Positions 52,757 to 64,000 of a DNA stretch of 64,000 bases are shown piece by piece. Each line of letters begins with the position of its first letter. Position 1 is the stretch's first letter. Location of the stretch: the NCBI RefSeq assembly GCF_964186585.1, contig NZ_OZ075067.1, positions 558,001 to 622,000 on the forward strand, in the 5' to 3' direction. The DNA comes from Microbacterium sp. MM2322 (GTDB lineage Bacteria; Actinomycetota; Actinomycetes; Actinomycetales; Microbacteriaceae). The notes under the pieces are model-generated. The model saw only the letters and a program-made list of their open reading frames with translations, ran no database searches and was not told the DNA's origin. The position numbers and the translations under genes are program-made.

Positions 52757-53773
52757 ATGGACTTCGGCGTCGTCCTGCAGACGAACCCGCCCGCCTCGCG
52801 CACCGTGCAGCTGTCCACGCTCGCCGAGGCCCACGGGTTCAGCCACGTCTGGACATTCGACTCGCACCTCCTGTGGGAGGAGCCCTACGTCATCCACTCG
52901 GCGATCCTCAACGCCACCAAGCGGATCACCGTGGGGCCGTTCGTCACGAACCCCGCGACCCGCGACTGGACCGTCACGGCATCCGTCTTCGCGACCCTCA
53001 ACGAGATGTACGGCAACCGCACGATCTGCGGAATCGGCCGCGGCGACTCGGCGGTGCGCGTCACCAACGGCAAGCCCGTCACGATGCGGGAGCTCCGTGA
53101 ATCGATCCACGTGATCCGTGAACTCGGCAACTCGCGCGCCGTCGAATACAAGGGCGCGACGCTGCAGTTCCCGTGGAGCCGGGGGTCCGAGCTCGACGTC
53201 TGGGTCGCCGCGTACGGCCCGTTGGCCCTGAAACTCACCGGCGAGGTCGGCGACGGGTTCATCCTGCAGCTGGCCGACGTCGACATCGCCGCCTGGATGA
53301 TCAAAGTGGTGCGGGATGCCGCCGAGGCCGCCGGGCGCGACCCCGATTCGATCGCGTTCTGCGTCGCCGCCCCCATGTACATCGGCGACGACTGGGAGCA
53401 CATGCGCGACCAGTGCCGCTGGTTCGGCGGGATGGTGGGCAACCACGTCGCCGACATCGTCTCGAAGTACGGCACCGACGGCGACGTGCCGCAGGCGCTC
53501 ACCGACTACATCGCCGGCCGCACGGGGTACGACTACAACTCGCACGGCAAGAGCGACAACGACCACGTCGACTTCGTGCCCGACGAGATCGTCGACCGGT
53601 TCTGCCTGCTCGGCACCGCCGAAGACCACATCGCCAAGCTCGAGCAGCTGCGCGCCATCGGCGTGACCCAGTTCGCCGGATACCTCCAGCACGACAACAA
53701 GGAGGAGACGATGCGGGTCTACGGCGAGACCGTGATCCCCGCCCTCTCCGACCACATCACGGCCAAGTCATGA
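52757..53773 (+). CDS. LLM-class F420-dependent oxidoreductase (TIGR03842-like)
   Basis: A 338-residue luciferase-like protein of the F420-binding group. MDFGVVLQTNPPASRTVQL, SHVWTFDSHLLWEEPYV, TVGPFVTNPATRDWTVTAS and the loop CGIGRGDSAVR match the TIGR03842 family. Substrate unknown. Its place between dihydropyrimidinase and the transporter, with no classical dihydropyrimidine dehydrogenase in view, makes it a candidate for a reductive or oxidative step on the pyrimidine ring. The stop overlaps the permease start (ATGA). Confidence 0.85.
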   Translation: MDFGVVLQTNPPASRTVQLSTLAEAHGFSHVWTFDSHLLWEEPYVIHSAILNATKRITVGPFVTNPATRDWTVTASVFATLNEMYGNRTICGIGRGDSAVRVTNGKPVTMRELRESIHVIRELGNSRAVEYKGATLQFPWSRGSELDVWVAAYGPLALKLTGEVGDGFILQLADVDIAAWMIKVVRDAAEAAGRDPDSIAFCVAAPMYIGDDWEHMRDQCRWFGGMVGNHVADIVSKYGTDGDVPQALTDYIAGRTGYDYNSHGKSDNDHVDFVPDEIVDRFCLLGTAEDHIAKLEQLRAIGVTQFAGYLQHDNKEETMRVYGETVIPALSDHITAKS

Positions 53774-54654
53774 TCCGCCGGTCCGCAGCTGCCGGAGGGT
53801 GGGGCGTCGTCGGCGTCGTCGCGCTCGTCGTGCTGTGGGAGGCCTACAAGTGGCTCGGTCCCGTCAACGGCGTCGTGATCGGCGGCGAGGACGGCCTCCG
53901 CATCCTGCCCCGCACGAACGATCGCGCCATGCCGCACGTGGCCGACATGATCGGGCGGCTCTTCGATCCGCTGAGTGGAGCCAGCACCCCGCCGCTGTGG
54001 GTCGCCGTCGCCGGAGCGGGCCTCGTGACCCTCGGCATCGCGGTGGTCGGCTGGATCATCGGCGTCGCGGTCGGGATCGCCTTCGCGCTTCTCATGCAGC
54101 GCTGGCGCGTCGCCGAACGCGGCCTCCTGCCGTGGACCGTCGTGTCGCAGACCGTCCCCCTCATCGCGTTCGCACCGCTGGTGGCGCGAATCGGGTCGCA
54201 GATCGACCGGGCCGGGGTGGTGCCGTGGCCGCAGTGGCTGTCGGTCGCGGTCATCGCCTCGTACCTCGCCTTCTTCCCCGTCTCGATCGGAGCCCTCCGA
54301 GGGCTCTCCTCTCCCGACACCATCCACCTCGACCTCATGCGCAGTTATGCCGCCGGATACGGGCAGACGCTGCGGCGGTTGCGGTTCCCGTCCGCCGTTC
54401 CCTACCTGATGCCCGCCATCCGTCTCGCCGCGGCGAACGCCGTCGTCGGCGTCGTGGTCGCGGAGGTCTCCATCGGCATGCGGGGCGGGTTGGGACGGAT
54501 GCTGCTGCAAACCGCGCAGTCCGCCTCGGCCGACCCCGCCCTGCCGTGGGGGCCGATCTTCGGCGCCGTGCTGCTCGGTCTCGTCGTCGCCGGCGTCGTG
54601 GCGCTCCTCGGCGGCGGTCTTCGCCGGTACCGGCGAGGAGAGGCATCCGCATGA
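53770..54654 (+). CDS. ABC transporter permease (NitT/TauT type) 1
   Basis: A 294-residue permease with about six membrane helices. The EAA loop is YAAGYGQTLRRLRFPSAVPYLMPAIR. An extra extracytoplasmic stretch of ~60 residues follows TM1 (RTNDRAMPHVADMIGRLFDP). Coupled to the LLM gene by ATGA. It probably pairs with the second permease at 55.5 kb to import a pyrimidine, hydantoin or related ring. Confidence 0.85.
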   Translation: MIRRSAAAGGWGVVGVVALVVLWEAYKWLGPVNGVVIGGEDGLRILPRTNDRAMPHVADMIGRLFDPLSGASTPPLWVAVAGAGLVTLGIAVVGWIIGVAVGIAFALLMQRWRVAERGLLPWTVVSQTVPLIAFAPLVARIGSQIDRAGVVPWPQWLSVAVIASYLAFFPVSIGALRGLSSPDTIHLDLMRSYAAGYGQTLRRLRFPSAVPYLMPAIRLAAANAVVGVVVAEVSIGMRGGLGRMLLQTAQSASADPALPWGPIFGAVLLGLVVAGVVALLGGGLRRYRRGEASA

Positions 54655-54685
54655 CCGTCCACCCCCACCCGAGAGGAACCATCGC

Positions 54686-55480
54686 ATGAGCGAGATCGCC
54701 GTCCGCGCCACCGGCGTCGGCCGCACCTTCGGCGGCCGACGCACCCCCGGAGTGCAGGCCCTCAGTGACGTCGACCTCGACATCGCCGCAGGGGAGTTCG
54801 TGTCGCTCATCGGCCCGTCCGGATGCGGCAAGTCCACCCTCATGCGCCTCGTCGCCGACCTCGACCAGCCCACGACCGGAACGCTCGAGGTGTTCGGCAA
54901 GAGCCCGAAGCAGGCGCGACTCGACCAGGATTACGGCATCGCCTTCCAGCAGTCCGGGCTCCTGCCCTGGCGGACGGTGCTCGAGAACATCGTGCTGCCC
55001 CTCGAACTGCATGGCGTGGCCGCCCGTGAGCGTCGTGCCCGCGCCGCCGAACTCGCCGAGATGGTCGGGCTCACCGACTTCGGCGCGCGCTACCCCGACG
55101 AACTCTCCGGCGGCATGCAGCAGCGCGTTGCGATCGCCCGCTCCCTCGCGACCCGCCCGCGGCTCCTCCTCATGGACGAGCCCTTCGGCGCACTCGACGA
55201 GATGACCCGCGAGCGGATGCAGACCGAGCTCACCCGCATCGCGGGCGAGACGGGGGCCGCCGTCGTGTTCGTCACCCACTCGATCCCCGAGGCGGTCTAC
55301 CTCTCGGACCGGGTCGTCGTCATGTCGCCCCGGCCGGGCCGGATCACCGAGATCGTCGACGTCCCCTTCGGCGTCGAGCGTCCCGACCTGCTGCGGGAGT
55401 CGCCGGAGTTCTTCCAGAAGGTGACCGAAGTGCGCGAAGCGCTCCACGGCGCCCCCGTCGCCCGCGCGAACGAGCGGTGA
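54686..55480 (+). CDS. ABC transporter ATP-binding protein (NitT/TauT type)
   Basis: A 264-residue ATPase. Walker [16 protein letters not shown]-loop [16 protein letters not shown], signature LSGGMQQR, Walker [21 protein letters not shown]-switch [16 protein letters not shown]. The LPWRTV and [13 protein letters not shown] motifs are typical of nitrate/taurine/thiamine-precursor importers. GAGAGGAACC precedes ATG; its stop overlaps the next gene (GTGA). Confidence 0.92.
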   Translation: MSEIAVRATGVGRTFGGRRTPGVQALSDVDLDIAAGEFVSLIGPSGCGKSTLMRLVADLDQPTTGTLEVFGKSPKQARLDQDYGIAFQQSGLLPWRTVLENIVLPLELHGVAARERRARAAELAEMVGLTDFGARYPDELSGGMQQRVAIARSLATRPRLLLMDEPFGALDEMTRERMQTELTRIAGETGAAVVFVTHSIPEAVYLSDRVVVMSPRPGRITEIVDVPFGVERPDLLRESPEFFQKVTEVREALHGAPVARANER

Positions 55481-56250
55481 GCGCGGTGACGACGACGGAG
55501 CGGATCTCGCGCATCGCTGCGCCGGTGGCCACCGGCATCCTGCTGCTCCTCGCGTGGCAGGTGCTGTCGGGCGTCAAGATCGGACGCCTCTCGCTGATCC
55601 CCGCGCCCCTCGACGTCGCCGAGACCGCGACGGGCATCGCCGGGGTCGTCGGCGAGGACATCCTCGTCACGGGCGGGAACACCCTCGTCGGACTCGTGCT
55701 CGGCACGGTCTTCGGCGTGCTGCTGGCGGCGCTCGCGGCGTGGCTGCGGCCCGTCGACGGCATGCTCACCCCGCTCGTCGCCGCGATCGCGGTGGTCCCG
55801 ATCGTCGCTCTGACGCCGCTCCTGAACACGATGCTCGGCGCGTCGGCGCAGACCGGGCGCCAGGTGGTCGCCGCCATCGCGGCGTTCGTCCCGGTCTTCG
55901 TCAACGTGCTCCGGGGACTCCGGCAGTCGCGCCCCGTGCAGCGCGACCTGTTCCTCGCCTACGCCGCGACGGGAGGCCAGCAGTTCCGCAAGCTGACGCT
56001 CCCCGTGGCCGTCCCCTACCTCGTCACGGGCGTTCGGATCGCGAGCTCGATCGCCGTCATCTCGGCGCTCGTCGCCGAGTACTTCGGCGGTCCCACCGAT
56101 GGCCTCGGTACCGCGATCTCCAGCTACGCCAAGACCGGCAATGCGGCCGTCGCCTGGACGTACGTCGCCGCCGCGATCGCGGTGGGTCTCGTCTTCTTCC
56201 TCGTCACCGTGCTCCTCGAGCGTGCCGTGACCAGGCGGAGGCCGATCTGA
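55477..56250 (+). CDS. ABC transporter permease (NitT/TauT type) 2
   Basis: A 257-residue permease, six helices. EAA loop: YAATGGQQFRKLTLPVAVPYLVTGVRIA; FGGPTDGLGTAI after it is family-typical. GTG 55477 overlaps the ATPase stop; GTG 55486 is an alternative. Confidence 0.88.
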   Translation: MSAVTTTERISRIAAPVATGILLLLAWQVLSGVKIGRLSLIPAPLDVAETATGIAGVVGEDILVTGGNTLVGLVLGTVFGVLLAALAAWLRPVDGMLTPLVAAIAVVPIVALTPLLNTMLGASAQTGRQVVAAIAAFVPVFVNVLRGLRQSRPVQRDLFLAYAATGGQQFRKLTLPVAVPYLVTGVRIASSIAVISALVAEYFGGPTDGLGTAISSYAKTGNAAVAWTYVAAAIAVGLVFFLVTVLLERAVTRRRPI

Positions 56251-56312
56251 CGCCCGTCGGACCGGCCCGCTCCACCGCACCACCCGCACCATCCGAACCC
56301 GAAAGGAACACC

Positions 56313-57485
56313 ATGCGTCACAGCACCCGACGCCGGTTGGCGGTCATCGCGACCGTGACCGCCGGCGCACTCGCCCTGTCCGCGTGCGCGGGCACGACGA
56401 GCACCACCCCCGCCGACGGCAATGAGGACTTCACGCCGATCACCGACATCAAGCTGCAGCTGCAGTGGCTGCCCCAGGCGCAGTTCGCGGGCTACTACGT
56501 CGCCCAGGAGATGGGCTATTTCGAGGATGAGGGCTTCGACAACGTCGAGATCGTCCCGTCCGGCGGAGACATCGTCCCGCAGGATGCCCTCATCGCCGGC
56601 GACGTCGACTTCGCCGTCGCCTGGGTGCCGAAGGTCCTCGGGACGATCGAATCGTCCGGCGTCGAACTGACCGACATCGCGCAGGTCTTCCAGCGCTCCG
56701 GCACGACGCAGGTCTCGTGGAAGGGCGACGGCGTCACGAGCGTCGCCGACTTCGAGGGCAAGCGCATCGGATCGTGGGGCAGTGGCAACGAGTGGGAGAT
56801 CTTCGCGGCGATGGCCGCGGATGATCTCGACTCGACCACGGTCTCCGTTGTCACCCAGGACTTCTCGATGAACGCCCTGCTCGACGGTGATGTGGATGCC
56901 GCGCAGGCCATGACCTACAACGAGCTCGCTCAGGTTCTCGAGGTCGTCAACCCCGACACCGGCAAGCTCTACACGATGGACGACCTCGACGTCGTCTCGT
57001 ACGAGGACACCAAGGGCGCCATGCTGCAGGACGCCATCTGGGCCGACACGGAGCGCCTGGCCGACGACCCGGCGTACGCCGACGCGGCAGTCCGCTTCCT
57101 CAAGGCCATCACCAAGGGCTGGCTCTACGCGCGGGACAACGTCGATAAGTCCGCCGACACGGTGTGGGACATCGCCTCCACCGCCGAGGCAGCCTTCCCG
57201 ATCGGCGCCACCCACCAGCTGTGGCAGCTCAACGAGGTCAACAAGCTCATCTGGACCGACGTTCCCTTCGGGACCATCGAACAGGATGCCTGGGACCAGA
57301 CCGTCGACGGGGCGATCGCCGCTGTCAACCAGGACGGCATGCACCTGATCACCGAGGAGCCGCCGGCATCCGCGTTCTCGAACGAGTACATCGAGAAGGC
57401 ACTCGCAGAGCTCAAGGAGGAGGGGGTCAGCGTCGACGGGGCGTACACGCCGATAGACGTCACCCTCACCGAGGGCGGAAAGTAA
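56313..57485 (+). CDS. ABC substrate-binding lipoprotein (NMT1/THI5-like)
   Basis: A 390-residue lipoprotein (LALSAC near residue 24) of the NMT1/THI5 fold. IKLQLQWLPQAQFAGYYVAQEMGYFEDEG is the family opening, followed by IVPSGGDIVPQDALIAGDVDFAVAW and GKRIGSWGSGNEWEIFAAM. Relatives bind thiamine-precursor pyrimidines, riboflavin, or hydantoin/pyrimidine-type rings, which suits this operon. AAAGGAACACC precedes ATG, and a stable hairpin follows the gene. Confidence 0.88.
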   Translation: MRHSTRRRLAVIATVTAGALALSACAGTTSTTPADGNEDFTPITDIKLQLQWLPQAQFAGYYVAQEMGYFEDEGFDNVEIVPSGGDIVPQDALIAGDVDFAVAWVPKVLGTIESSGVELTDIAQVFQRSGTTQVSWKGDGVTSVADFEGKRIGSWGSGNEWEIFAAMAADDLDSTTVSVVTQDFSMNALLDGDVDAAQAMTYNELAQVLEVVNPDTGKLYTMDDLDVVSYEDTKGAMLQDAIWADTERLADDPAYADAAVRFLKAITKGWLYARDNVDKSADTVWDIASTAEAAFPIGATHQLWQLNEVNKLIWTDVPFGTIEQDAWDQTVDGAIAAVNQDGMHLITEEPPASAFSNEYIEKALAELKEEGVSVDGAYTPIDVTLTEGGK

Positions 57486-57498
57486 CCGCATCACCATG

Positions 57499-57533
57499 AC
57501 GGTCCCGGGGCGCGCCCCGCGTCCCGGGACCGT
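57499..57533 (+). terminator. Intra-operon hairpin after the binding-protein gene
   Basis: ACGGTCCCGGG (57499-57509) pairs with CCCGGGACCGT (57523-57533); the loop itself can fold (GGGGCGCGCCCC). No T-run follows, so it more likely stabilises or partly terminates mRNA after the highly needed binding protein than ends the operon. Confidence 0.6.
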
Positions 57534-57554
57534 CCCCGACCTCTGGAGCATCCG

Positions 57555-58859
57555 ATGGTTTCCGACGACCTCGACATCCGCACCCGCGAACTCGACCGCG
57601 CGCACGTCTTCCACTCGTGGTCCGCGCAGGCCCTGATCGACCCGTTCCCGCTCGCCGGCGGGCTCGGCTCGACCGTCTGGGACCACGCCGGCACCCGGCT
57701 GCTGGATTTCTCGAGTCAGCTCGTGAACGTCAACATCGGCCACCAGCATCCCGCCGTCATCGGGGCCATCCAGGCGCAGGCCGAGGTCCTCACCACGGTC
57801 GCGCCGTCGACGGCGAACCTCGTCCGCGGCGAGGCCGCGCAGCGCATCGCGGATCTCGCCCCCGACGGATTCTCGAAGGTGTTCTTCACCAACGGCGGTG
57901 CGGACGCGAACGAGAACGCGATCCGCATGGCCCGACTGCACACGGGGCGCGACAAGGTCCTGTCGCGCTACCGGAGCTACCACGGCAACACGGGCGCGGC
58001 GATCGTCGCGACGGGGGACTGGCGTCGCATCCCGAACGAGTACGCGCGTGGGCACGTGCACTTCTTCGGCCCGTACCTGTACCGCTCCGAGTTCTGGGCG
58101 TCGACGCCCGAAGAGGAGTGCGAGCGCGCTCTGCACCACCTGCGCCGGGTCATCGAGGCGGAGGGGCCGACCTCGATCGCCGCGATCCTGCTGGAGTCGG
58201 TGCCGGGGACGGCGGGCATCATGATCCCGCCGCCCGGCTACCTCGCCGGCGTCCGTCGTCTCGCCGACGAGTTCGGCATCGTCCTGATCCTCGACGAGGT
58301 GATGAGCGGCTTCGGTCGCACCGGCCGCTGGTTCGCGTTCGAGGGCCACGACGTCGTCCCCGACCTGATCACCTTCGCGAAGGGGGTGAACTCCGGCTAC
58401 GTCCCGATCGGCGGCGTGATCATCTCCGACGAGATCGCGGCGACGTTCGACGAGCGGGTGTTCCCCGGCGGGCTGACCTATTCGGGGCATCCGCTGGCCG
58501 CGGCATCCGTGGTCGCCGCGCTCGACGCGATGCGGGCAGAAGGCATCGTCGACAACGCGCGCCGGATCGGTGAGGACGTCCTCGGACCCGGCCTGCACGC
58601 GCTGGCCGCCAAGCACTCGATCATCGGTGAGGTGCGCGGGGAGGGCGTGTTCTGGGCGCTCGAGCTCGTCGCCGACCCCGTCACCCGCGAACCCGTCGCC
58701 CCTGCGGTGATCGGGGCGTTGAAGAAGGACCTCATGGCGCGAGGGCTCCTGCCGTTCGCCGCCGACAACCGCATCCACGTCGTCCCGCCCTGCGTCGTCA
58801 CCGACGACGAGGTCCGGCGCGCCCTCGACATCTACGACGCGGCCTTCGCCGCGCTCTGA
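57555..58859 (+). CDS. Class III omega-aminotransferase (beta-alanine:pyruvate type)
   Basis: A 434-residue fold-type I transaminase. The PLP lysine is K276 in ITFAKGVNSGYVPIGGV; upstream are FFTNGGADANENAIRMARLHTG, YHGNTG and ILILDEVMSGFGRTG with the PLP-ring Asp. In this operon it should convert beta-alanine (or beta-aminoisobutyrate) to malonate semialdehyde (or methylmalonate semialdehyde). A GGAGCATCCG site precedes ATG. Confidence 0.88.
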   Translation: MVSDDLDIRTRELDRAHVFHSWSAQALIDPFPLAGGLGSTVWDHAGTRLLDFSSQLVNVNIGHQHPAVIGAIQAQAEVLTTVAPSTANLVRGEAAQRIADLAPDGFSKVFFTNGGADANENAIRMARLHTGRDKVLSRYRSYHGNTGAAIVATGDWRRIPNEYARGHVHFFGPYLYRSEFWASTPEEECERALHHLRRVIEAEGPTSIAAILLESVPGTAGIMIPPPGYLAGVRRLADEFGIVLILDEVMSGFGRTGRWFAFEGHDVVPDLITFAKGVNSGYVPIGGVIISDEIAATFDERVFPGGLTYSGHPLAAASVVAALDAMRAEGIVDNARRIGEDVLGPGLHALAAKHSIIGEVRGEGVFWALELVADPVTREPVAPAVIGALKKDLMARGLLPFAADNRIHVVPPCVVTDDEVRRALDIYDAAFAAL

Positions 58860-58881
58860 CCCGCACATCCCCGGAGGAACC

Positions 58882-60390
58882 ATGACCGACCACACCGACG
58901 CACCCGTGCTCGAGCACTGGGTGGGCGGCGCCGCCTGGAGCGGCGACGCGGACCGCACGAGTCCGATCCACAACCCCGCCACCGGCCGCGTCACCGGGCG
59001 CGTGCGCCTCGCGAGCACCGCCGATGTCGACGCGGCTGTCGAACGCGCTGCCGCCGCGTTGCCGGCCTGGCGCGATGCCAGCATCGCGAAGCGGCAGGGC
59101 GTCATGTTCTCGTTCCGCGAGATCCTGAACGCCCGCAAGGGCGAGCTCGCCGCGATCCTCACCGCCGAGCACGGCAAGGTCCTCTCCGACGCGCTCGGCG
59201 AGATCGCCCGCGGTCTCGAGGTCGTCGAGTTCGCCTGCGGCTCGGGGCATCTCCTCAAGGGCGACTACTCCGACAACGTCTCGACGGGTGTCGATGTCTA
59301 CACGCTGAAGCAGCCCGTCGGCGTCGTCGGGGTCATCAGCCCCTTCAACTTCCCCGCGATGGTGCCGCTGTGGTTCCTGCCGATCGCGCTCGTCGCCGGC
59401 AATGCCGTCGTCCTGAAGCCGAGCGAGAAGGACCCGACCGCGGCGGACTGGATCGCCCGAGCCCTCGCCGAGGCGGGCCTCCCCGCGGGCGTCTTGAACG
59501 TCGTCCATGGCGACAAAGAGGCCGTCGACGCGCTCCTCGACCACCCGACCGTCGGGGCGATCTCCTTCGTCGGGTCGACCCCCATCGCCCGTTACATCTA
59601 CGAGCGCGCGAGCGCTGAGGGCAAGCGCGTGCAGGCCCTCGGCGGCGCGAAGAACCACATGCTGGTGCTCCCGGATGCCGACCTCGACCTCGCCGCCGAT
59701 GCCGCCGTCAACGCGGGCTTCGGCTCGGCGGGGGAGCGCTGCATGGCCGTCTCGGTGCTGCTCGCCACCGAATCGATCGCCGACGCCCTGGTCGCGAAGA
59801 TCGCGGAGCGCGTCGCGACGCTCCGCACCGGTGACGGCACGCGCGGCTGCGACATGGGCCCGCTCATCACCCGCGAGCACCGCGACAAGGTGGCCGGCTA
59901 CCTCGACGTGGCGGCAGCCGACGGCGCCGAGATCGTCGTCGACGGCCGCGACGTGGTTCCGGATGCCGAGGGTGACGGCTTCTGGCTCGGTCCGACCCTC
60001 ATCGACAAGGTGCCCACGACCTCCGCGGTCTACACCGACGAGATCTTCGGCCCGGTCCTCTCGGTGGTCCGTGTGAGCGGCTACGAGGAGGGCCTCGGCC
60101 TCATCGAGGCGAGCCCGTACGGCAACGGCACCGCGATCTTCACGAACGACGGCGGCGCCGCGCGCCGGTTCCAGCGCGAGGTGAGCGTCGGCATGGTCGG
60201 GGTGAACGTCCCGATCCCCGTGCCCGTCGCGTACCACTCGTTCGGCGGCTGGAAGGCGTCGCTGTTCGGCGACGCGAAGGCGTACGGGCCGCAGGGCTTC
60301 TCGTTCTTCACCCGTGAGAAGGCCGTCACCTCCCGCTGGCTCGACCCGTCGCACGGCGGCCTGAACCTCGGCTTCCCGCAGCACGACTGA
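58882..60390 (+). CDS. CoA-acylating (methyl)malonate-semialdehyde dehydrogenase
   Basis: A 502-residue MmsA/IolA-type dehydrogenase yielding acetyl-CoA from malonate semialdehyde or propionyl-CoA from methylmalonate semialdehyde. Catalytic Cys287 is in GSAGERCMAVS; GVISPFNFPAMVPLWFLPIA and QALGGAKNHMLVLPDAD are diagnostic for the CoA-dependent group. GGAGGAACC precedes ATG. It follows the aminotransferase by 22 bases and completes the pathway; fbiC-like follows 11 bases later. Confidence 0.93.
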   Translation: MTDHTDAPVLEHWVGGAAWSGDADRTSPIHNPATGRVTGRVRLASTADVDAAVERAAAALPAWRDASIAKRQGVMFSFREILNARKGELAAILTAEHGKVLSDALGEIARGLEVVEFACGSGHLLKGDYSDNVSTGVDVYTLKQPVGVVGVISPFNFPAMVPLWFLPIALVAGNAVVLKPSEKDPTAADWIARALAEAGLPAGVLNVVHGDKEAVDALLDHPTVGAISFVGSTPIARYIYERASAEGKRVQALGGAKNHMLVLPDADLDLAADAAVNAGFGSAGERCMAVSVLLATESIADALVAKIAERVATLRTGDGTRGCDMGPLITREHRDKVAGYLDVAAADGAEIVVDGRDVVPDAEGDGFWLGPTLIDKVPTTSAVYTDEIFGPVLSVVRVSGYEEGLGLIEASPYGNGTAIFTNDGGAARRFQREVSVGMVGVNVPIPVPVAYHSFGGWKASLFGDAKAYGPQGFSFFTREKAVTSRWLDPSHGGLNLGFPQHD

Positions 60391-60401
60391 GAGATCCGCC
60401 C

Positions 60402-62647
<2,246 letters not shown>

Positions 62648-62651
<4 letters not shown>

Positions 62652-64000
62652 CGGGTCACGTCGAGGTCGTCGTCGTGGGTGCCGGTTTCGCGGGCATCGC
62701 CGCGGCGGTCGAGCTGCGTGACGCCGGTCACGACGTCCTCGTGGTCGAGCGGGCCGATCGGGTCGGGGGCACGTGGCGCGAGAACGTCTACCCCGGCGTC
62801 GCGTGCGACGTGCCCGCCCACCTCTACAGCCTCGAACGCCACCCGAACCCGGGCTGGTCGTCCGAGTTCGCCCCCGGTCCCGAGATCGCCGCCTACCTCG
62901 ACGACGTCGTCGATCGCGAGGGACTGCGCGGCGCGATCCGCTTCGGGACGGCGTTGACGGATGCCGCCTGGGACCCGACCGCCGATCGGTGGCGCCTGTC
63001 GTTCTCGGGTGACGGCCCCGACACGGCCGACGTGCTCGTGCTCGGGTGCGGGCGTCTGTCCGAGCCGCGCATCCCTCGCATCCCAGGTCTCGTCTCGTTC
63101 CCCGGAAGCGTCGCGCACACCGCGCGGTGGGATTCGGCTGAGCCCGTCGCCGGCAGGCGTCTCGCCGTCGTCGGCACCGGATCGAGCGCCGCCCAGCTCG
63201 TCCCGGAGCTCGTGCGCGCCGGCGCCGAGGTGACGCTGTTCCAGCGTTCGCCGGCCTGGGTTCTCCCGCGCGGCGGCCGCACCTACGACGCCCTCGACGC
63301 CGTACGGTTCGCGGCGCCCGGTGCCATCGCGCGTGAGCGGCGCGCCCTCGCCGCGGGCGACGGCGAACGGTTCGCCGCGCGGTCCGGCCGGGGTGCGGCA
63401 TCCGCTCGTGCCCGTCGGGCCGCTCTCGCGCACCTCGCGGCGAACGTGCCCGATCGGGCGATGCGCCGTGCCCTGACGCCGTCGTATCCGTTCGGCTGCA
63501 AGCGCGTCGTCCTCTCGGACGCGTTCTATCCCGCGGTCGCCGGCGGCGCCGTGACCCTCGAATCGTCGGCGCTCGCGGCGGTCGAGGGGCGCCGGCTCAT
63601 CGGGGCCTCCGGCGTCGCCCATGACGGCATCGACCGCATCGTGCTGGCGACCGGGTTCGAGACGACGCACCAGCCGTACGCGCGGCTCGTGCGCGGTGAG
63701 GACGGCCGCACGCTCGCCGAGCACTGGGCGCGAGGCATGAGGGCGGTGGCCTCGACGATGGTCGCCGGCTTCCCCAACCTCTTCGTGCTCAACGGGCCGC
63801 ACTCGGCGCTGCCGCATGCCTCGTCTCTGCTCGTCCTCGAGCGACAGGCGGAGTTCGTCCGACGGGTGATCGGCGGGGGCGGCGTCGTCCGCGTCGACAC
63901 GGATGCCGAGGCCCGCGCGACGGCGGAGGTCGCCGCGCGCGCGTCGGGCACAGCGTGGCTCGGTGGGTGCGACAGCTGGTATCTCGACGAGCGCTCCGGC
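62648..64000 (+). CDS. FAD-dependent Baeyer-Villiger-type monooxygenase (partial)
   Basis: At least 451 residues; the gene runs off the window. FAD site VVVGAGFAGIAAAVEL (8-23), BVMO fingerprints GGTWRENVYPGVACD (~39-53) and FPGSVAHTARWD (~152-163, fitting FxGxxxHxxxW), and NADPH site AVVGTGSSAAQL (~173-184). The C-terminal part has LATGFETTHQPY. It should insert oxygen next to a ketone or oxidise N/S atoms; the substrate is unknown. Its ATG overlaps the stop of the CofGH-like gene, so it belongs to the same operon. Confidence 0.85.

Noticed and set aside
51176..53755. 859-codon minus-strand frame
   Set aside because: Antisense to hydA and the LLM gene; composition typical of high-GC shadow frames.
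57499..57533. End of the pyrimidine operon
   Set aside because: The hairpin lacks a T-run and the next genes continue the same pathway 20 bases on.
56124..59258. 1044-codon minus-strand frame
   Set aside because: Runs opposite the binding protein, aminotransferase and dehydrogenase genes, all with clear motifs.

Overview
The window looks like chromosomal DNA of a high-GC actinobacterium, most likely a Microbacterium or close Microbacteriaceae relative. The evidence is GC-rich codon use throughout, the very frequent words GGATGCCG/CGGCATCC, many apparently leaderless genes (a TANNNT hexamer 6-7 nt before ATG/GTG), coenzyme F420 genes, a LAxTG-anchored surface protein and a DUF222/HNH endonuclease gene. 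Genus is inference; no rRNA or complete tRNA gene is present.

Layout. 1-0.53 kb: a 3' half of tRNA-Arg(ACG) with no 5' half, followed by a terminator; this is best read as the attachment-site scar of an integrated element whose DNA lies to the left. 0.5-16.5 kb: stress and housekeeping genes (ThuA-like, OhrR/Ohr, a degenerate amylosucrase, an S9A oligopeptidase, Hsp20 behind a double CIRCE + HAIR-like operator, MarR, DUF2207, a wall-anchored PAP2 phosphatase, an SfnG-type monooxygenase, Zn-ADH, a Bcr/CflA efflux pump and an XRE regulator). 16.5-33.9 kb: PhoX, S66 peptidase, GNAT, TetR, two acyl-CoA ligases, AKR, isochorismatase-like hydrolase, S9 peptidase, DUF1295, CoaBC and small proteins. 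24.3 and 34.1-34.5 kb: five copies of a dispersed palindromic repeat, the second cluster being a ~140-bp minisatellite directly before a DUF222-HNH gene. 36-42.7 kb: a Zur-controlled zinc-uptake locus of Azt type (aztA divergent from aztB-aztD1-aztC-aztD2), with pgi translationally coupled to aztA. 42.7-47.4 kb: a two-component system with a DUF4097 protein, then divergent cofE/cofD for F420. 47.4-48.9 kb: a small islet with a secreted metalloprotease and a lipoprotein.

48.9-64 kb: a MocR regulator divergent from a long, tightly packed operon for reductive pyrimidine (uracil/hydantoin-type) catabolism: beta-ureidopropionase, dihydropyrimidinase, an F420-type LLM oxidoreductase, a complete NMT1/TauT-like ABC transporter, a class III aminotransferase and a CoA-acylating semialdehyde dehydrogenase. 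It continues without a visible break into a CofGH (FbiC)-like gene and a Baeyer-Villiger-type flavin monooxygenase cut by the window edge. No classical dihydropyrimidine dehydrogenase is seen; the F420 enzyme is a candidate for a redox step.

The most unusual observation is the CofGH-like protein. Its CofG half keeps the radical-SAM CX3CX2C motif, but in its CofH half all three cluster cysteines are replaced without a gap (R466, V470, G473), so it cannot be an ordinary bifunctional FO synthase. Other notable points are an amylosucrase homologue that has lost all GH13 catalytic motifs, and two AztD-like proteins that appear to have divided the metal-binding motifs between them.
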